From IMCC26207 sp037141255 (GTDB taxonomy: Bacteria; Actinomycetota; Acidimicrobiia; Acidimicrobiales; Microtrichaceae), in the NCBI GenBank assembly GCA_037141255.1, contig JBAXCX010000006.1, positions 1 through 46,725 of the forward strand: DNA of 46,725 nt, written 5' to 3'. The notes beneath the pieces are model-generated. The model worked only from the letters and a program-made list of their open reading frames with translations, was not told where the DNA came from and ran no database searches. A program made the translations under genes and the position numbers. Below, in pieces: positions 1 to 7,474 of this stretch (the stretch's first letter is position 1; each line of letters begins with the position of its first letter).

Positions 1-957
1 GTTATTAACCAAACTCACAGAGTCCGAGATTCCAGCCAATCGGGAGCGGAGTTTGTCGGCAATCTCAGATGGCTCCCCGACTATGGCGATGGTCTCGAGT
101 AGTTCGTCGTCAATCAGGGCGCCCATCTCGCTCCACTTATCTTCACTCGCTAGCTGCTTCAGGTGAGGGTGGAGGTCCCCATAGCCATGCAACTCAAATA
201 CTGACTGGTACGCAGGAGTCGTGCCATAAAAAGCTAGCTGGGTGCGGACGGCCTCCCGACTCCGGCTGAGCTGCTCTTCGGTGCGGCCAGTCACAATAAT
301 GGTCACGCATATCACCTCGATCTGGTTCTGATCGCGCCCTGCAGCGGCTGCCCCGGCGGCGAGTGCTGGCAAGGTCAACTCTAGGAGCGACTTGCGAGAG
401 TTCACTGGGTGCACCAAAAACCCATCAGCTACTTCACCTGCAACCTGAGTCATTTTTGGTCCGAATCCACCCAACAAAATCGGAGGAGGCCCAAACGGGT
501 TCGGCCCCGGGTTGAAAGCAGGGACCATGCGAGTGTGAGTGTAAAACTTCCCCTGAAAATTCAGAGGTACACCGTTTTGCCAGGTATCCCAGATAGCGCG
601 AATGGCCAGCACCATCTCACGCATTCGCGCTGCTGGGTGAGACCAAGGCATCGAGAAGCGCTGCTCGATATGTGGCTGGATTTGTGAACCCAACCCCAAC
701 TCAAACCTTCCACCAGAAACGGTCTGCAGATCCCAAGCAGCATTGGCAAGGGTCATGGGGGTTCGAGCAAATGCGATAGCTACTGCAGTTCCGAGTTTCA
801 ACGTGAAGGTGTGCTCTGCAGCAACAGCAAGCGGAATAAACGGGTCATGCTTCGCCTCAAATGAAAAAGCCCGGTCGTAGCGGAGTTGCTCGAGCTGTTT
901 GTAGATGGTTCTTGCCTGAGTCAGATCCTCGGTTGGGACCGTCATGGAAACGTGCAT
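1..957 (-). CDS. F420-dependent LLM-class (luciferase-like) oxidoreductase, 3' end cut by window edge
   Basis: An open frame runs leftward from an ATG at 957 to the first base of the window without a stop, giving 319 residues of an incomplete protein. The translation resembles the luciferase-like TIM-barrel family that uses coenzyme F420 in actinobacteria (TIGR03617-like). It shows an early TVPTEDL stretch, a GTAVAIAFARTPM strand region near residue 75, the SGGRFELGLGSQ loop (family GR[FL]xLGLG motif) and PPILLGGFGPKM further on. The substrate is not predictable. A GGGG run lies directly before the ATG; a second in-frame ATG at 945 is an alternative start. It is divergent from the phosphatase gene at 1073. 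The C-terminus lies outside the window. Confidence 0.85.
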   Translation of the reverse strand, partial: MHVSMTVPTEDLTQARTIYKQLEQLRYDRAFSFEAKHDPFIPLAVAAEHTFTLKLGTAVAIAFARTPMTLANAAWDLQTVSGGRFELGLGSQIQPHIEQRFSMPWSHPAARMREMVLAIRAIWDTWQNGVPLNFQGKFYTHTRMVPAFNPGPNPFGPPPILLGGFGPKMTQVAGEVADGFLVHPVNSRKSLLELTLPALAAGAAAAGRDQNQIEVICVTIIVTGRTEEQLSRSREAVRTQLAFYGTTPAYQSVFELHGYGDLHPHLKQLASEDKWSEMGALIDDELLETIAIVGEPSEIADKLRSRLAGISDSVSLVNN

Positions 958-1059
958 CCCCTAACGACAGCGGCTGGGCCGGAAGAAGTCAATCTCTGCT
1001 CGCACTGCTCGGCGCGCAGTAGGGAGGTTTCCCGAAGGCGAATCGCAGTGAGTCAGACC

Positions 1060-1065
1060 TAGAAT
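1060..1065 (+). promoter_or_regulatory. Putative -10 element TAGAAT for a leaderless mRNA
   Basis: TAGAAT ends seven bases before the ATG at 1073 and no Shine-Dalgarno sequence is present. The predicted transcription start therefore falls on or next to the start codon, as in actinobacterial leaderless transcripts. No good -35 element is visible. Confidence 0.5.
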
Positions 1066-1072
1066 CAGTGAA

Positions 1073-1747
1073 ATGGCAACCCGCACCGCGCGCAAGGCCG
1101 GCTCAAAAGCCAAGCCAGCGCACACATCCACACTGATCCTGCTTGTCCGTCACGGGCAGACTTCAACGACGGGGGCAGTGCTGCCAGGTAGGGCAAAGGG
1201 ACTCGACCTTGCAGAGACTGGCCGGGCACAAGCTCAAGCGGCAGCAGATCGCATTGGCAAACTCAACAAGATTGACGCCGTGTATGCATCCCCGCTTGAG
1301 CGCACCCAACAGACCGCAGCGCCCATTGGCCGGGCTACAAATCAGCGCGTTCGAAGTGCCAAAGGTCTGCTCGAATGCGAGTTCGGTGACTGGACGGGCG
1401 CAAAACTGTCTGACCTTCGCAAACTTCCTGAGTGGTCTCAAGTACAGAACAACCCTTCCGGGTTCCGATTCCCCGGTGGTGAATCCTTTACCGAAATGCA
1501 GACACGCATCTGGAATGAACTCCTACGCTTGGTGGCTGCTCACCCCGGTGGAAAGGTGGTCGCCGTCTCACACGCTGACCCCATCAAGGCTGCGGTTGCG
1601 ATGGCGACCGGAGTGCATCTTGACCTGTTTCAGCGAATCGTCATTTCCCCCTGCTCAATCACTCCCCTACTCTTCACTCCTTCGGGACCAGTTGTGCTTG
1701 CAGTCAATAGCACGGGTGATGACCTGAGCACGCTCGCCCCGTCGTAA
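1073..1747 (+). CDS. MSMEG_4193-family histidine phosphatase (putative phosphomutase)
   Basis: This 224-residue protein belongs to the histidine phosphatase (phosphoglycerate mutase-like) superfamily. The catalytic RHG motif is at residues 26-28 (LVRHGQT), a YASPLERTQQTA block follows, and the second histidine is in the SHADPIKA motif. The downstream DUF3090 and SCO1664-type genes identify it as the actinobacterial MSMEG_4193 subfamily, whose substrate is unknown. The first 20 residues are basic and poorly conserved, so the true start may be later, but the TAGAAT hexamer seven bases upstream supports a leaderless start at 1073. It is the first gene of a three-gene operon, with 12 bases to the next gene. 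Confidence 0.9.
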   Translation: MATRTARKAGSKAKPAHTSTLILLVRHGQTSTTGAVLPGRAKGLDLAETGRAQAQAAADRIGKLNKIDAVYASPLERTQQTAAPIGRATNQRVRSAKGLLECEFGDWTGAKLSDLRKLPEWSQVQNNPSGFRFPGGESFTEMQTRIWNELLRLVAAHPGGKVVAVSHADPIKAAVAMATGVHLDLFQRIVISPCSITPLLFTPSGPVVLAVNSTGDDLSTLAPS

Positions 1748-1750
1748 ACT
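1745..1750 (+). promoter_or_regulatory. Possible internal -10 element TAAACT
   Basis: TAAACT overlaps the phosphatase stop codon and ends nine bases before the DUF3090 ATG at 1760, which has no Shine-Dalgarno sequence. It could give a separate leaderless transcript for the last two genes of the operon. The match is short, so this is tentative. Confidence 0.3.
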
Positions 1751-1759
1751 GACAAATAA

Positions 1760-2314
1760 ATGAGCGACATGAATTCTCCGTTCGAGTTTGAACAACTAGA
1801 TGCATTCATACCTGGTGCCCTTGGCGAACCAGGGAATCGAGTGTTCTACCTTCAGGCTCGACATGGCGAGCAGGTGGTGTCGTTCCGACTCGAAAAGGAA
1901 CAGGTCGGCATGCTCGGACGCTACTTGGGTCAGCTTGCCTCAAACATGGGGTCACCCGACCCGGAGCGAGATATTGCTGGACTCATTGAGCCAGTTCTGC
2001 CCGAATGGGTTGTCGGAACCATCTCTGTGGGTGTTGATGAAGAGAGCGGCATCATTCAGGTGACTGCCGAAGAACTCGTGCCCGAGGAAATCGAGTTTGA
2101 GGTAGATGATGATTTCACCGAAGCAGACATTGAGGAACTGCTTGACGCAGAAGAGATCTCCATCGGAGAACAGGCGAAGTTCACACTGCGCATTGGTCAG
2201 GCAGCAGCCTTCGCCGAAGCGGCCGAGGAACTGCTCTCTTCTGGGCGGCCACCCTGTCGGCTTTGCGGTCGCCCTATTGGTATCGAAGGACATAACTGTC
2301 CTCGCTGGAACTAA
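1760..2314 (+). CDS. DUF3090 family protein
   Basis: This 184-residue acidic protein matches the DUF3090 family: an N-terminal region with VFYLQARHGEQVVSFRLEKEQV, a very acidic middle (about residues 110-135), and a C-terminal CRLCGRPIG...HNCPRWN motif with three cysteines and a histidine that could bind a metal. The function is unknown. The family almost always sits between an MSMEG_4193-type phosphatase and a SCO1664-type gene in actinobacteria, as here, so the three probably act together. The start is the only ATG placed shortly after the upstream stop. The gap to the next gene is nine bases. Confidence 0.9.
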   Translation: MSDMNSPFEFEQLDAFIPGALGEPGNRVFYLQARHGEQVVSFRLEKEQVGMLGRYLGQLASNMGSPDPERDIAGLIEPVLPEWVVGTISVGVDEESGIIQVTAEELVPEEIEFEVDDDFTEADIEELLDAEEISIGEQAKFTLRIGQAAAFAEAAEELLSSGRPPCRLCGRPIGIEGHNCPRWN

Positions 2315-2323
2315 GCAGGTCGA

Positions 2324-3229
2324 GTGGCGGACCCAAGCGGAGAATCGAACCACGCACCGTTCCAAGTAGCCGCGTCTGAGGTAGCCGAGTCTGAAGTAGA
2401 CGAGTTTGAGAAGTCGTTCGGGGATACCGCGTTCGAAGACGCCGATGCCGAGTTCGAGGATGACGAGTACGACGAGGACTCCGAAGAGCAGTCAATCGAG
2501 TTTCAATACTCGGCCACGATCACCCCAGGCGCTACCGAAATGGCGGAGTTGCTGGAGCGTGGAAGCATCGAGATTCTTGGGCTGATGCCGTGGTCGAGCA
2601 ACGGGACCTATCTGGTGCAAGTGACGCGGGGATCAGACTACGCACCTGCGATCTACAAACCAGAACGAGGCGAGCGGCCACTTTGGGATTTTCCCGGAGC
2701 CTTGTGGAAGCGCGAGGTAGCCACCTATGAGCTCTCTCATTGGCTGGGGTTCGGCTCCGTCCCCACTACGGTGACGCGCCACGCGGCTCCCATGGGTCGC
2801 GGCTCGCTGCAGGCATTCGTTCCGGCAGTTTTCTCGGAGCATTACTTCACGCTTCGAGATCGAGCCGAGCTCTCGGATCAACTCAAGACGCTGTGTGTTC
2901 TTGACTTGGTGGCCAACTCGGCTGACCGCAAGGGCGGTCACTGTCTGATTGATTCAGATAACCAGATCTGGGCAATCGACAACGGCCTGAGCTTCCATGA
3001 GGAACCAAAGCTACGAACGGTCATCTGGGACTTTGCTGGCGACCCTCTGCCGAGCAGCGCAGCGCACGCACTCATCAGCCTGCTCGAAACGGGACTCTGC
3101 CCCCAACTCCAAGTGCTGCTCACGCCCACCGAGCAAGAGGCCACCTTGCGCCGTGCTCAACGAGTGCTGGCACAGGGACACTTCCCACATGACATGACGG
3201 GCCGTAGCTACCCCTGGCCGCTGGTATAG
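2324..3229 (+). CDS. SCO1664-family protein (kinase-like fold)
   Basis: This 301-residue protein closely resembles the actinobacterial SCO1664 family, which has a distant PI3/PI4-kinase-like fold. Recognisable blocks are YAPAIYKPERGERPLWDFP with a nucleotide-binding-type lysine, the REVATYELSHWLGFGSVP region, the LDLVANSADRKGGH catalytic-loop-like block, and IWAIDNGLSFH, a DxG-like motif. The biochemical activity is not established. The N-terminal 60 residues are acidic and low-complexity and include a 15-base repeat at 2366-2410. The start is GTG at 2324, nine bases after the DUF3090 stop, with GCAGG just upstream. In mycobacteria mshC lies close to this trio; here the trio is followed by convergent etf genes. 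Confidence 0.85.
   Translation: MADPSGESNHAPFQVAASEVAESEVDEFEKSFGDTAFEDADAEFEDDEYDEDSEEQSIEFQYSATITPGATEMAELLERGSIEILGLMPWSSNGTYLVQVTRGSDYAPAIYKPERGERPLWDFPGALWKREVATYELSHWLGFGSVPTTVTRHAAPMGRGSLQAFVPAVFSEHYFTLRDRAELSDQLKTLCVLDLVANSADRKGGHCLIDSDNQIWAIDNGLSFHEEPKLRTVIWDFAGDPLPSSAAHALISLLETGLCPQLQVLLTPTEQEATLRRAQRVLAQGHFPHDMTGRSYPWPLV
2366..2410 (+). repeat. 15-base x3 degenerate tandem repeat in SCO1664-like gene
   Basis: Three consecutive 15-base units (GTAGCCGCGTCTGAG, GTAGCCGAGTCTGAA, GTAGACGAGTTTGAG) encode VAASE, VAESE and VDEFE in the acidic N-terminal tail. The repeat keeps the frame. It looks like slippage-type expansion in an unconstrained region. Confidence 0.8.
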
Positions 3230-3249
3230 CGGGAACAAAAACATCTCAT

Positions 3250-3269
3250 CCCCCGGCCAAAGCTAGGGG
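3250..3269. terminator. Putative bidirectional hairpin between convergent genes
   Basis: CCCC-C-GGC (3250-3257) can pair with GCT-A-GGGG (3262-3269) around a CAAA loop, with one mismatch and one G-T wobble. It sits between the convergent SCO1664-like and etfA genes. No T-tract follows on either side, so only moderate support exists. Confidence 0.45.
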
Positions 3270-3296
3270 CTGAGTGGAGTTCTTGAAACAAGATCC

Positions 3297-4262
3297 TTAG
3301 CTGCGTGCCTGCAGCGCCTCGATGAGCTTCGGCAATACCTTGTGCACGTCGCCAACGATTCCCAAATCAGACACCGCAAAGATTGGTGCCTCAGCATCTT
3401 TGTTGATCGCGATGATGTTCTTGGAACCCTTCATCCCGACCAGATGCTGTGTTGCACCCGAGATACCGGCCGCGATGTAGAGGGTTGGCTTGACAACCTT
3501 GCCAGTCTGGCCGACTTGATAGGAGTAAGGAACCCAACCGGCGTCGACAATTGCTCGGGAAGCCCCTGGAGCGGCCTGCAGAAGCTTGGCCAGATCTTCA
3601 ACGAGCTGGTAATTCTCCTTCTCGCCCAGTCCACGTCCACCAGAAACCACAACCGCTGCCTCATCAAGGCTGGGTCCGGTTTTCTCTTCGACGAAACGGC
3701 TCGTGACTACGGCAGCACCAGTGGCACCTAGATCAGGAACGGTGAGCTCTTCAACTGCCGCCGCTGCACCGCCGGACTCTTCGGCTGCGAACGACTTCGG
3801 CCGCACCAAGAAGATTCCAACCTTGTCGGTGGTGAACTTGGTGATCACATCTGTGACACCGCCAAAGATTGGCTCGACACCGGCAAGGCGGCCATCGCGC
3901 TCAACAAGGTCAACAACGTTGGTAATCACTGATGCGTCAATCTTGACTGACAAGCGCCCAGCAACATCGCGTCCTGTGTAACTCGTTGCCATGAGCACGG
4001 CATCTGGACCAGTGCCAGCGGCAATTGCTGCTGCGATTGCCCCTGCTAACGGCGCTCCGAGAAGCTTGCCCTCGGTACCACCCACGGCATGCACCTTGGT
4101 TGCTCCGTGAGCTCCTACCTCTGCAGCAATCTCTGCTCCGGCAGCGGTCACGACTTCAACCGTGTCGGCTAGTTCTCGAGCCTTTGCAAGAATTTCTAGG
4201 GTGGTGGTTGCAACTTTGCCATCCGTGGCCTCGGCTAGCACCCAGATCTTTGAAACAGTCAT
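3297..4262 (-). CDS. etfA: Electron transfer flavoprotein alpha subunit
   Basis: This 321-residue protein is the FAD-binding alpha subunit of the ETF heterodimer, which carries electrons from acyl-CoA and other dehydrogenases to ETF:quinone oxidoreductase. The C-terminal FAD domain is clear: VSGGRGLG, then the block from about residue 250 (QVGQTGKVVKP, YIAAGISGATQH, MKGSKNIIAINKD, APIFAVSDLGIVGD). The N-terminal domain includes SYTGRDVAGRLS. An AAGGAG Shine-Dalgarno sequence lies six bases before the ATG. It is the second gene of an etfBA operon, 29 bases after etfB. No acyl-CoA dehydrogenase or ETF-QO gene is in the window. Confidence 0.97.
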   Translation of the reverse strand: MTVSKIWVLAEATDGKVATTTLEILAKARELADTVEVVTAAGAEIAAEVGAHGATKVHAVGGTEGKLLGAPLAGAIAAAIAAGTGPDAVLMATSYTGRDVAGRLSVKIDASVITNVVDLVERDGRLAGVEPIFGGVTDVITKFTTDKVGIFLVRPKSFAAEESGGAAAAVEELTVPDLGATGAAVVTSRFVEEKTGPSLDEAAVVVSGGRGLGEKENYQLVEDLAKLLQAAPGASRAIVDAGWVPYSYQVGQTGKVVKPTLYIAAGISGATQHLVGMKGSKNIIAINKDAEAPIFAVSDLGIVGDVHKVLPKLIEALQARS

Positions 4263-4291
4263 GTTGTTCTCCTTCGTTCTCGGGGTGTGAC

Positions 4292-5074
4292 TCAGATGAC
4301 TTTGAGTTCGGCAAGCAGGTCGACAATCTTCTGGAAGCCCTCACCATCGTCTTCGATGATTGTTCCTCCAGCGCGTGCCTCGGCCTGAGAGATTTCTACA
4401 ATTTCTTGTCCGCCCCCAGCCCAACCCACGCTGCCCGGGTCAATGCCTAAATCTGCAACAGTGACCTGATCTACTGGCTTGGACTTGGCTGCCATGATCC
4501 CCTTGAAGGAGGGGTAACGGGGCTCGACCACGCCGGCGGTTACCGAGACGACTGCAGGCAAGGGACTCTCGACCTCGTCATAGCCAGCCTCGGTCTGACG
4601 CTGCACCTTGAGCGTGCTGCCCTCGATGGTGATCTCTTTGGCAAAGGTGATTGAAGGCAGTTGAAGCAGTTCTGCAATCTGCTCAGGTACCACTCCGGTG
4701 TAGCCGTCTGATGACTCAGTTGCGGTGAGGATCAAGTCGGCTTCGCCAGCGCGCTGAATTGCTTTGGCGAGCACCTTCGAGGTTCCGAGTGCATCAGATC
4801 CTGCAAGCGCAGGATCACTCACGAGCACTGCTTTGGCAGCACCCATGGCAAGCGCCGTGCGCAATCCAGATACTTCGCCATTTGGTGCCATTGACACCAA
4901 GGTAACTTCGCCGCCGCCAGCAGTGTCGACGAGCTGCAAAGCCATCTCGACTCCATAGCTGTCGGACTCATCGAGAATGAGCTTGCCGTCACGCTTGAGG
5001 GTATTGGTCTGGGGATCCAACGCTCCCGGATCAGCCGGGTCGGGGATCTGCTTTACACAAACAACAACGTTCAT
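4292..5074 (-). CDS. etfB: Electron transfer flavoprotein beta subunit
   Basis: This is the 260-residue beta subunit of ETF, which binds AMP and docks onto partner dehydrogenases. The N-terminus MNVVVCVKQIPDPADPG is the family signature. The AMP-binding region ATESSDGYTGVVPEQIAELLQLPSITFA and the SVTAGVVEPRYPSFKGIMAAKSKPV segment are intact. The start at 5074 is chosen because the family begins with MN(V/I)VVCVKQ; an in-frame ATG four codons earlier (5086) is possible. A longer open frame to 5308 is spurious. The gene is divergent from the lipid kinase at 5183. Confidence 0.96.
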   Translation of the reverse strand: MNVVVCVKQIPDPADPGALDPQTNTLKRDGKLILDESDSYGVEMALQLVDTAGGGEVTLVSMAPNGEVSGLRTALAMGAAKAVLVSDPALAGSDALGTSKVLAKAIQRAGEADLILTATESSDGYTGVVPEQIAELLQLPSITFAKEITIEGSTLKVQRQTEAGYDEVESPLPAVVSVTAGVVEPRYPSFKGIMAAKSKPVDQVTVADLGIDPGSVGWAGGGQEIVEISQAEARAGGTIIEDDGEGFQKIVDLLAELKVI

Positions 5075-5182
5075 GCCTAACAGCATGCCTTGACTCTGCA
5101 GTTCAGACAAAACGGAATGGAAACTGGCTCGACATCTGCCCAACGCGACTGACCGGCGCCGCAAGATGACAGACTGCATCTG

Positions 5183-6157
5183 ATGCACATGACTCTGGTG
5201 GTCAACCCAGTAGCAACGAACGTGAGCCCGGCCAGAATCCGGGTTGTTCAAGAGACGCTTCTGGCTCGACATGAGGTTTCGGTGCAGGTGACGCGCCATC
5301 GGGACCATGCAACCGAACTCGCAACCGCAGCAGTCGCTTCAGGAACTGATTGCGTTGCCGTCCTCGGTGGAGATGGAACGCTCAACGAGGTTGTGAACGC
5401 TCTGGCCGGTACCGAGTGTGCAGTAGCCGTCTTACCCGGCGGGTCGACCAACGTTTTCGCTCGAACCTTGGGGTTGCCCGATGACTTGCGGCGGGCGGCT
5501 CGCGCCACCTCGGACGCTCTTGCAAGCGGGTGGGTCCACCGCATTGGTTTGGGTGCAGTAAATGGACGCTATTTTACGTTTCATACTGGAGTGGGCTTTG
5601 ATGCCGCAGTGGTGAGTCGGGTGGAGCATCACAACAAGCTGAAGCATCGGATTGGTCACGCGCTGTTCTTGTATTGCGGACTGCGAGAGTTCTCGCTGTT
5701 TGATCGCCAGCACCCGCAGTACGTTCTGCGTATCCCACCACAGTCCAGCAGCACTCGCCGCCGCACGAATAGTACTGACAGCAACCCTGCAGATCCGGTT
5801 CCGGGTTACTTCGCCATTGTGCAGAATACTGACCCGTACACCTTTTTAGGGCACCGACCCTTCACGGTGGCCCCCGCTGCCACGCTCGATCGCGGCCTCA
5901 CCGTGACGAGCATTGGCGACATGTCAGTCAGGGCATTTTTGCCGCCCATTTTGGGGGCGCTAGCAAACCGCAAGGGGGTTCGGACCAACCGATCTGTTCG
6001 ACGATGGGAGGATCTCACTCACCTGAGTATCCAAAACGCGCCTGATTCGATGTTGCAGTATCAGGTAGACGGTGATTATCTCGGAGAGGCCGAGCAGCTT
6101 GAATTTACCCACCACCCCAACATCGTGAGCATTGTGCTCCCGATAGTTCCCCGGTAA
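5183..6157 (+). CDS. Diacylglycerol kinase-family lipid kinase
   Basis: This 324-residue protein has the DAGK catalytic domain: a VVNPVA strand at the N-terminus, the GGDGTLNEVVNAL nucleotide-binding loop (about residues 61-73) and the LPGGSTNVFART segment, where the usual GTxN is GSTN. A second domain contains YFTFHTGVGFDAAVV and a C-terminal YQVDGDYLGE motif (family QxDGE). It probably phosphorylates diacylglycerol or a related lipid with ATP on the inner membrane face. The start could be ATG 5183 or the ATG two codons later (5189). A glycerophosphodiester phosphodiesterase gene converges on it, so both products may act in glycerolipid turnover. Confidence 0.9.
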   Translation: MHMTLVVNPVATNVSPARIRVVQETLLARHEVSVQVTRHRDHATELATAAVASGTDCVAVLGGDGTLNEVVNALAGTECAVAVLPGGSTNVFARTLGLPDDLRRAARATSDALASGWVHRIGLGAVNGRYFTFHTGVGFDAAVVSRVEHHNKLKHRIGHALFLYCGLREFSLFDRQHPQYVLRIPPQSSSTRRRTNSTDSNPADPVPGYFAIVQNTDPYTFLGHRPFTVAPAATLDRGLTVTSIGDMSVRAFLPPILGALANRKGVRTNRSVRRWEDLTHLSIQNAPDSMLQYQVDGDYLGEAEQLEFTHHPNIVSIVLPIVPR

Positions 6158-6198
6158 CTGGACTCACGGCCCGCTCCGCTGGGCAATGTGGTTGGTAC

Positions 6199-6933
6199 CT
6201 ATGAACTCACTGCCGCTCGTGCGAGAGCGGGTTGATTGGTGATGATGCTGTGTACACCAAGGGCTGCGAGGACTCTCATTCGATGCGGATCATCGACGGT
6301 CCACGCGTTGACCTGCAGACCAAGCTCGCCACAGCGCTCCATGAGCGCCTCGTCGATGAGTTCCTCCCAGGGGTTCACCGCAACGTCGCCAGCGGCGGCC
6401 GAGCGCTGCAACTGCTGCGGATCACGATCGAAGTTAGCGAACAGCCAAGCCGTGGGCAGTCGGGGCGACAGGTCGCGAACCTGCTGCAGCGAAGGCTCAT
6501 CAAAGCTTGAGACCACAATCGGCTGCTGATTACTCTGCGAGATCTCGCGGCTCGCCACCACCCGAGCAACAATCTCACCGATGCGAACTCCTTCAAAAAC
6601 GAAGTCCTCCGGCACCTCAGGCCCGCCAAAATCACCTGGCGAGTTTTTGATCTCAATATTGACGCCCATCCCTGCACAGGCCAGCAGTGACTGTTGCAGA
6701 GTCGGCACTTCATCTGGCCGATCCTCAGCCAGCGTTGCCCACACCACCCGACCATCGGAGTAACACGCGTCGTGATGTACCACGAGTTCACCCTGGCTGG
6801 TCAGGCGCACATCAAGTTCCACCCAGTCGGCGCCTTGTTCTCGGGCAGCATGAAAGGCATTGAGGGTGTTTCCAATGTGGGCTGCGGAGGCTCCACGATG
6901 CGCACAGATCAAGGGTATTTGGGCGATAGACAT
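6199..6933 (-). CDS. Glycerophosphodiester phosphodiesterase (GlpQ/UgpQ-like)
   Basis: This 244-residue cytosolic-type GDPD hydrolyses glycerophosphodiesters to glycerol-3-phosphate and an alcohol. The active-site signatures are present: HRG at residues 12-14, NT at 22-23, the ELD metal ligands at 39-41, HHD at 53-55, NIEIKN in the middle and VNAWTVDDP near the C-terminus. No signal peptide is visible, so it is closer to UgpQ than to periplasmic GlpQ. The start is the first ATG; a purine-rich region (AAAGGAAAAG, then GAGAAG) lies upstream. It is convergent with the lipid kinase and divergent from whiB. Confidence 0.93.
   Translation of the reverse strand: MSIAQIPLICAHRGASAAHIGNTLNAFHAAREQGADWVELDVRLTSQGELVVHHDACYSDGRVVWATLAEDRPDEVPTLQQSLLACAGMGVNIEIKNSPGDFGGPEVPEDFVFEGVRIGEIVARVVASREISQSNQQPIVVSSFDEPSLQQVRDLSPRLPTAWLFANFDRDPQQLQRSAAAGDVAVNPWEELIDEALMERCGELGLQVNAWTVDDPHRMRVLAALGVHSIITNQPALARAAVSS
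6213..6230. terminator. Hairpin inside the 3' end of the phosphodiesterase gene, possible terminator for the kinase
   Basis: CCGCTC (6213-6218) pairs perfectly with GAGCGG (6225-6230) around a GTGCGA loop. It lies just inside the 3' end of the convergent phosphodiesterase gene. The stem is short and no T-tract follows. Confidence 0.3.
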
Positions 6934-7136
6934 CTTCTCGAAACTTTTCCTTTACTCGCGTCGAATGTGGCAGTAGTTTTACTTTGTTCACGGATTCACA
7001 AGTTCCTAGCGAACAGCCTCCCCCAGAAATTGTGTAGGCCAACGCAGGAAACCTGAGCCTCTGTGTCCCCCAGTATTGACGAATTAATAGAACTCGGGCG
7101 CGGTTCCTAGCGCGTCCCCCTGTATACGGAGGAATC
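6934..7136. other. Divergent intergenic region upstream of GDPD and whiB
   Basis: These 203 bases separate two divergent starts and hold no ORF I can support. A TTGAC-AATTAATAG stretch (about 7076-7090) is the most promoter-like sequence on the whiB side, and a GGAGG ribosome binding site lies at 7128-7132. The imperfect inverted sequence around 7098-7114 (CGCGGTTCCTAGCGCG) could be an operator, but the match is weak. Confidence 0.4.
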
Positions 7137-7436
7137 GTGGCACTGACCTCGAGTAGAAGCTTGGATATTGCAACCGACAACTGGAGAGTCAATTCTTCTT
7201 GTCGAGACACCGACCCAGATTTGTTCTTTCCTGTGGGCACCACTGGCTCGGCCTTGGACCAGATCGCGTCAGCCAAGGCTGTGTGTGACTCATGTCATGC
7301 CAAAGCCGAGTGCTTGGAATTCGCCCTCACAACCAACCAAGATTCTGGCGTGTGGGGCGGGACCTCTGAAGAAGAGCGCCGCAAGCTCCGGCGGGCCTGG
7401 GTTGCACAGCAGCGCCGCGCAGCACTCGCTTCCTAA
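7137..7436 (+). CDS. whiB1: WhiB-family Fe-S transcription regulator, WhiB1/WblE-like
   Basis: This 99-residue protein has the four [4Fe-4S]-binding cysteines of Wbl proteins at residues 22, 50, 53 and 59 (C-x27-C-x2-C-x5-C), the GVWGG turn at 71-75 and a basic C-terminal tail (RRKLRRAWVAQQRRAA) for DNA contact. The CRDTDPDLFFPVG and QDSGVWGG blocks resemble the WhiB1/WblE subgroup, which is essential and nitric-oxide responsive in mycobacteria. The start is GTG at 7137, four bases after a strong GGAGG. The convergent pdtaS neighbour matches the M. tuberculosis whiB1 (Rv3219) and pdtaS (Rv3220c) arrangement, supporting the subgroup call. Confidence 0.93.
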   Translation: MALTSSRSLDIATDNWRVNSSCRDTDPDLFFPVGTTGSALDQIASAKAVCDSCHAKAECLEFALTTNQDSGVWGGTSEEERRKLRRAWVAQQRRAALAS

Positions 7437-7474
7437 GTAAGCATCACGCAAAGCAGATCGCTGCGAGCGAAGTC

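Noticed and set aside
1143..1727. Long ORF (194 codons) in another frame of the phosphatase gene
   Set aside because: It overlaps a clear family member with intact RHG motif and has no recognisable domain; it is a shadow frame.
4292..5308. Long N-terminal extension of etfB to 5308
   Set aside because: It would overlap the divergent lipid kinase gene, and ETF-beta begins with MN-VVVCVKQ at 5074.
7098..7114. CGCG-arm inverted sequence before whiB as an operator
   Set aside because: The arms are only four bases of simple CGCG sequence and the centre is not symmetrical. I noted it in the intergenic entry but do not claim a site.
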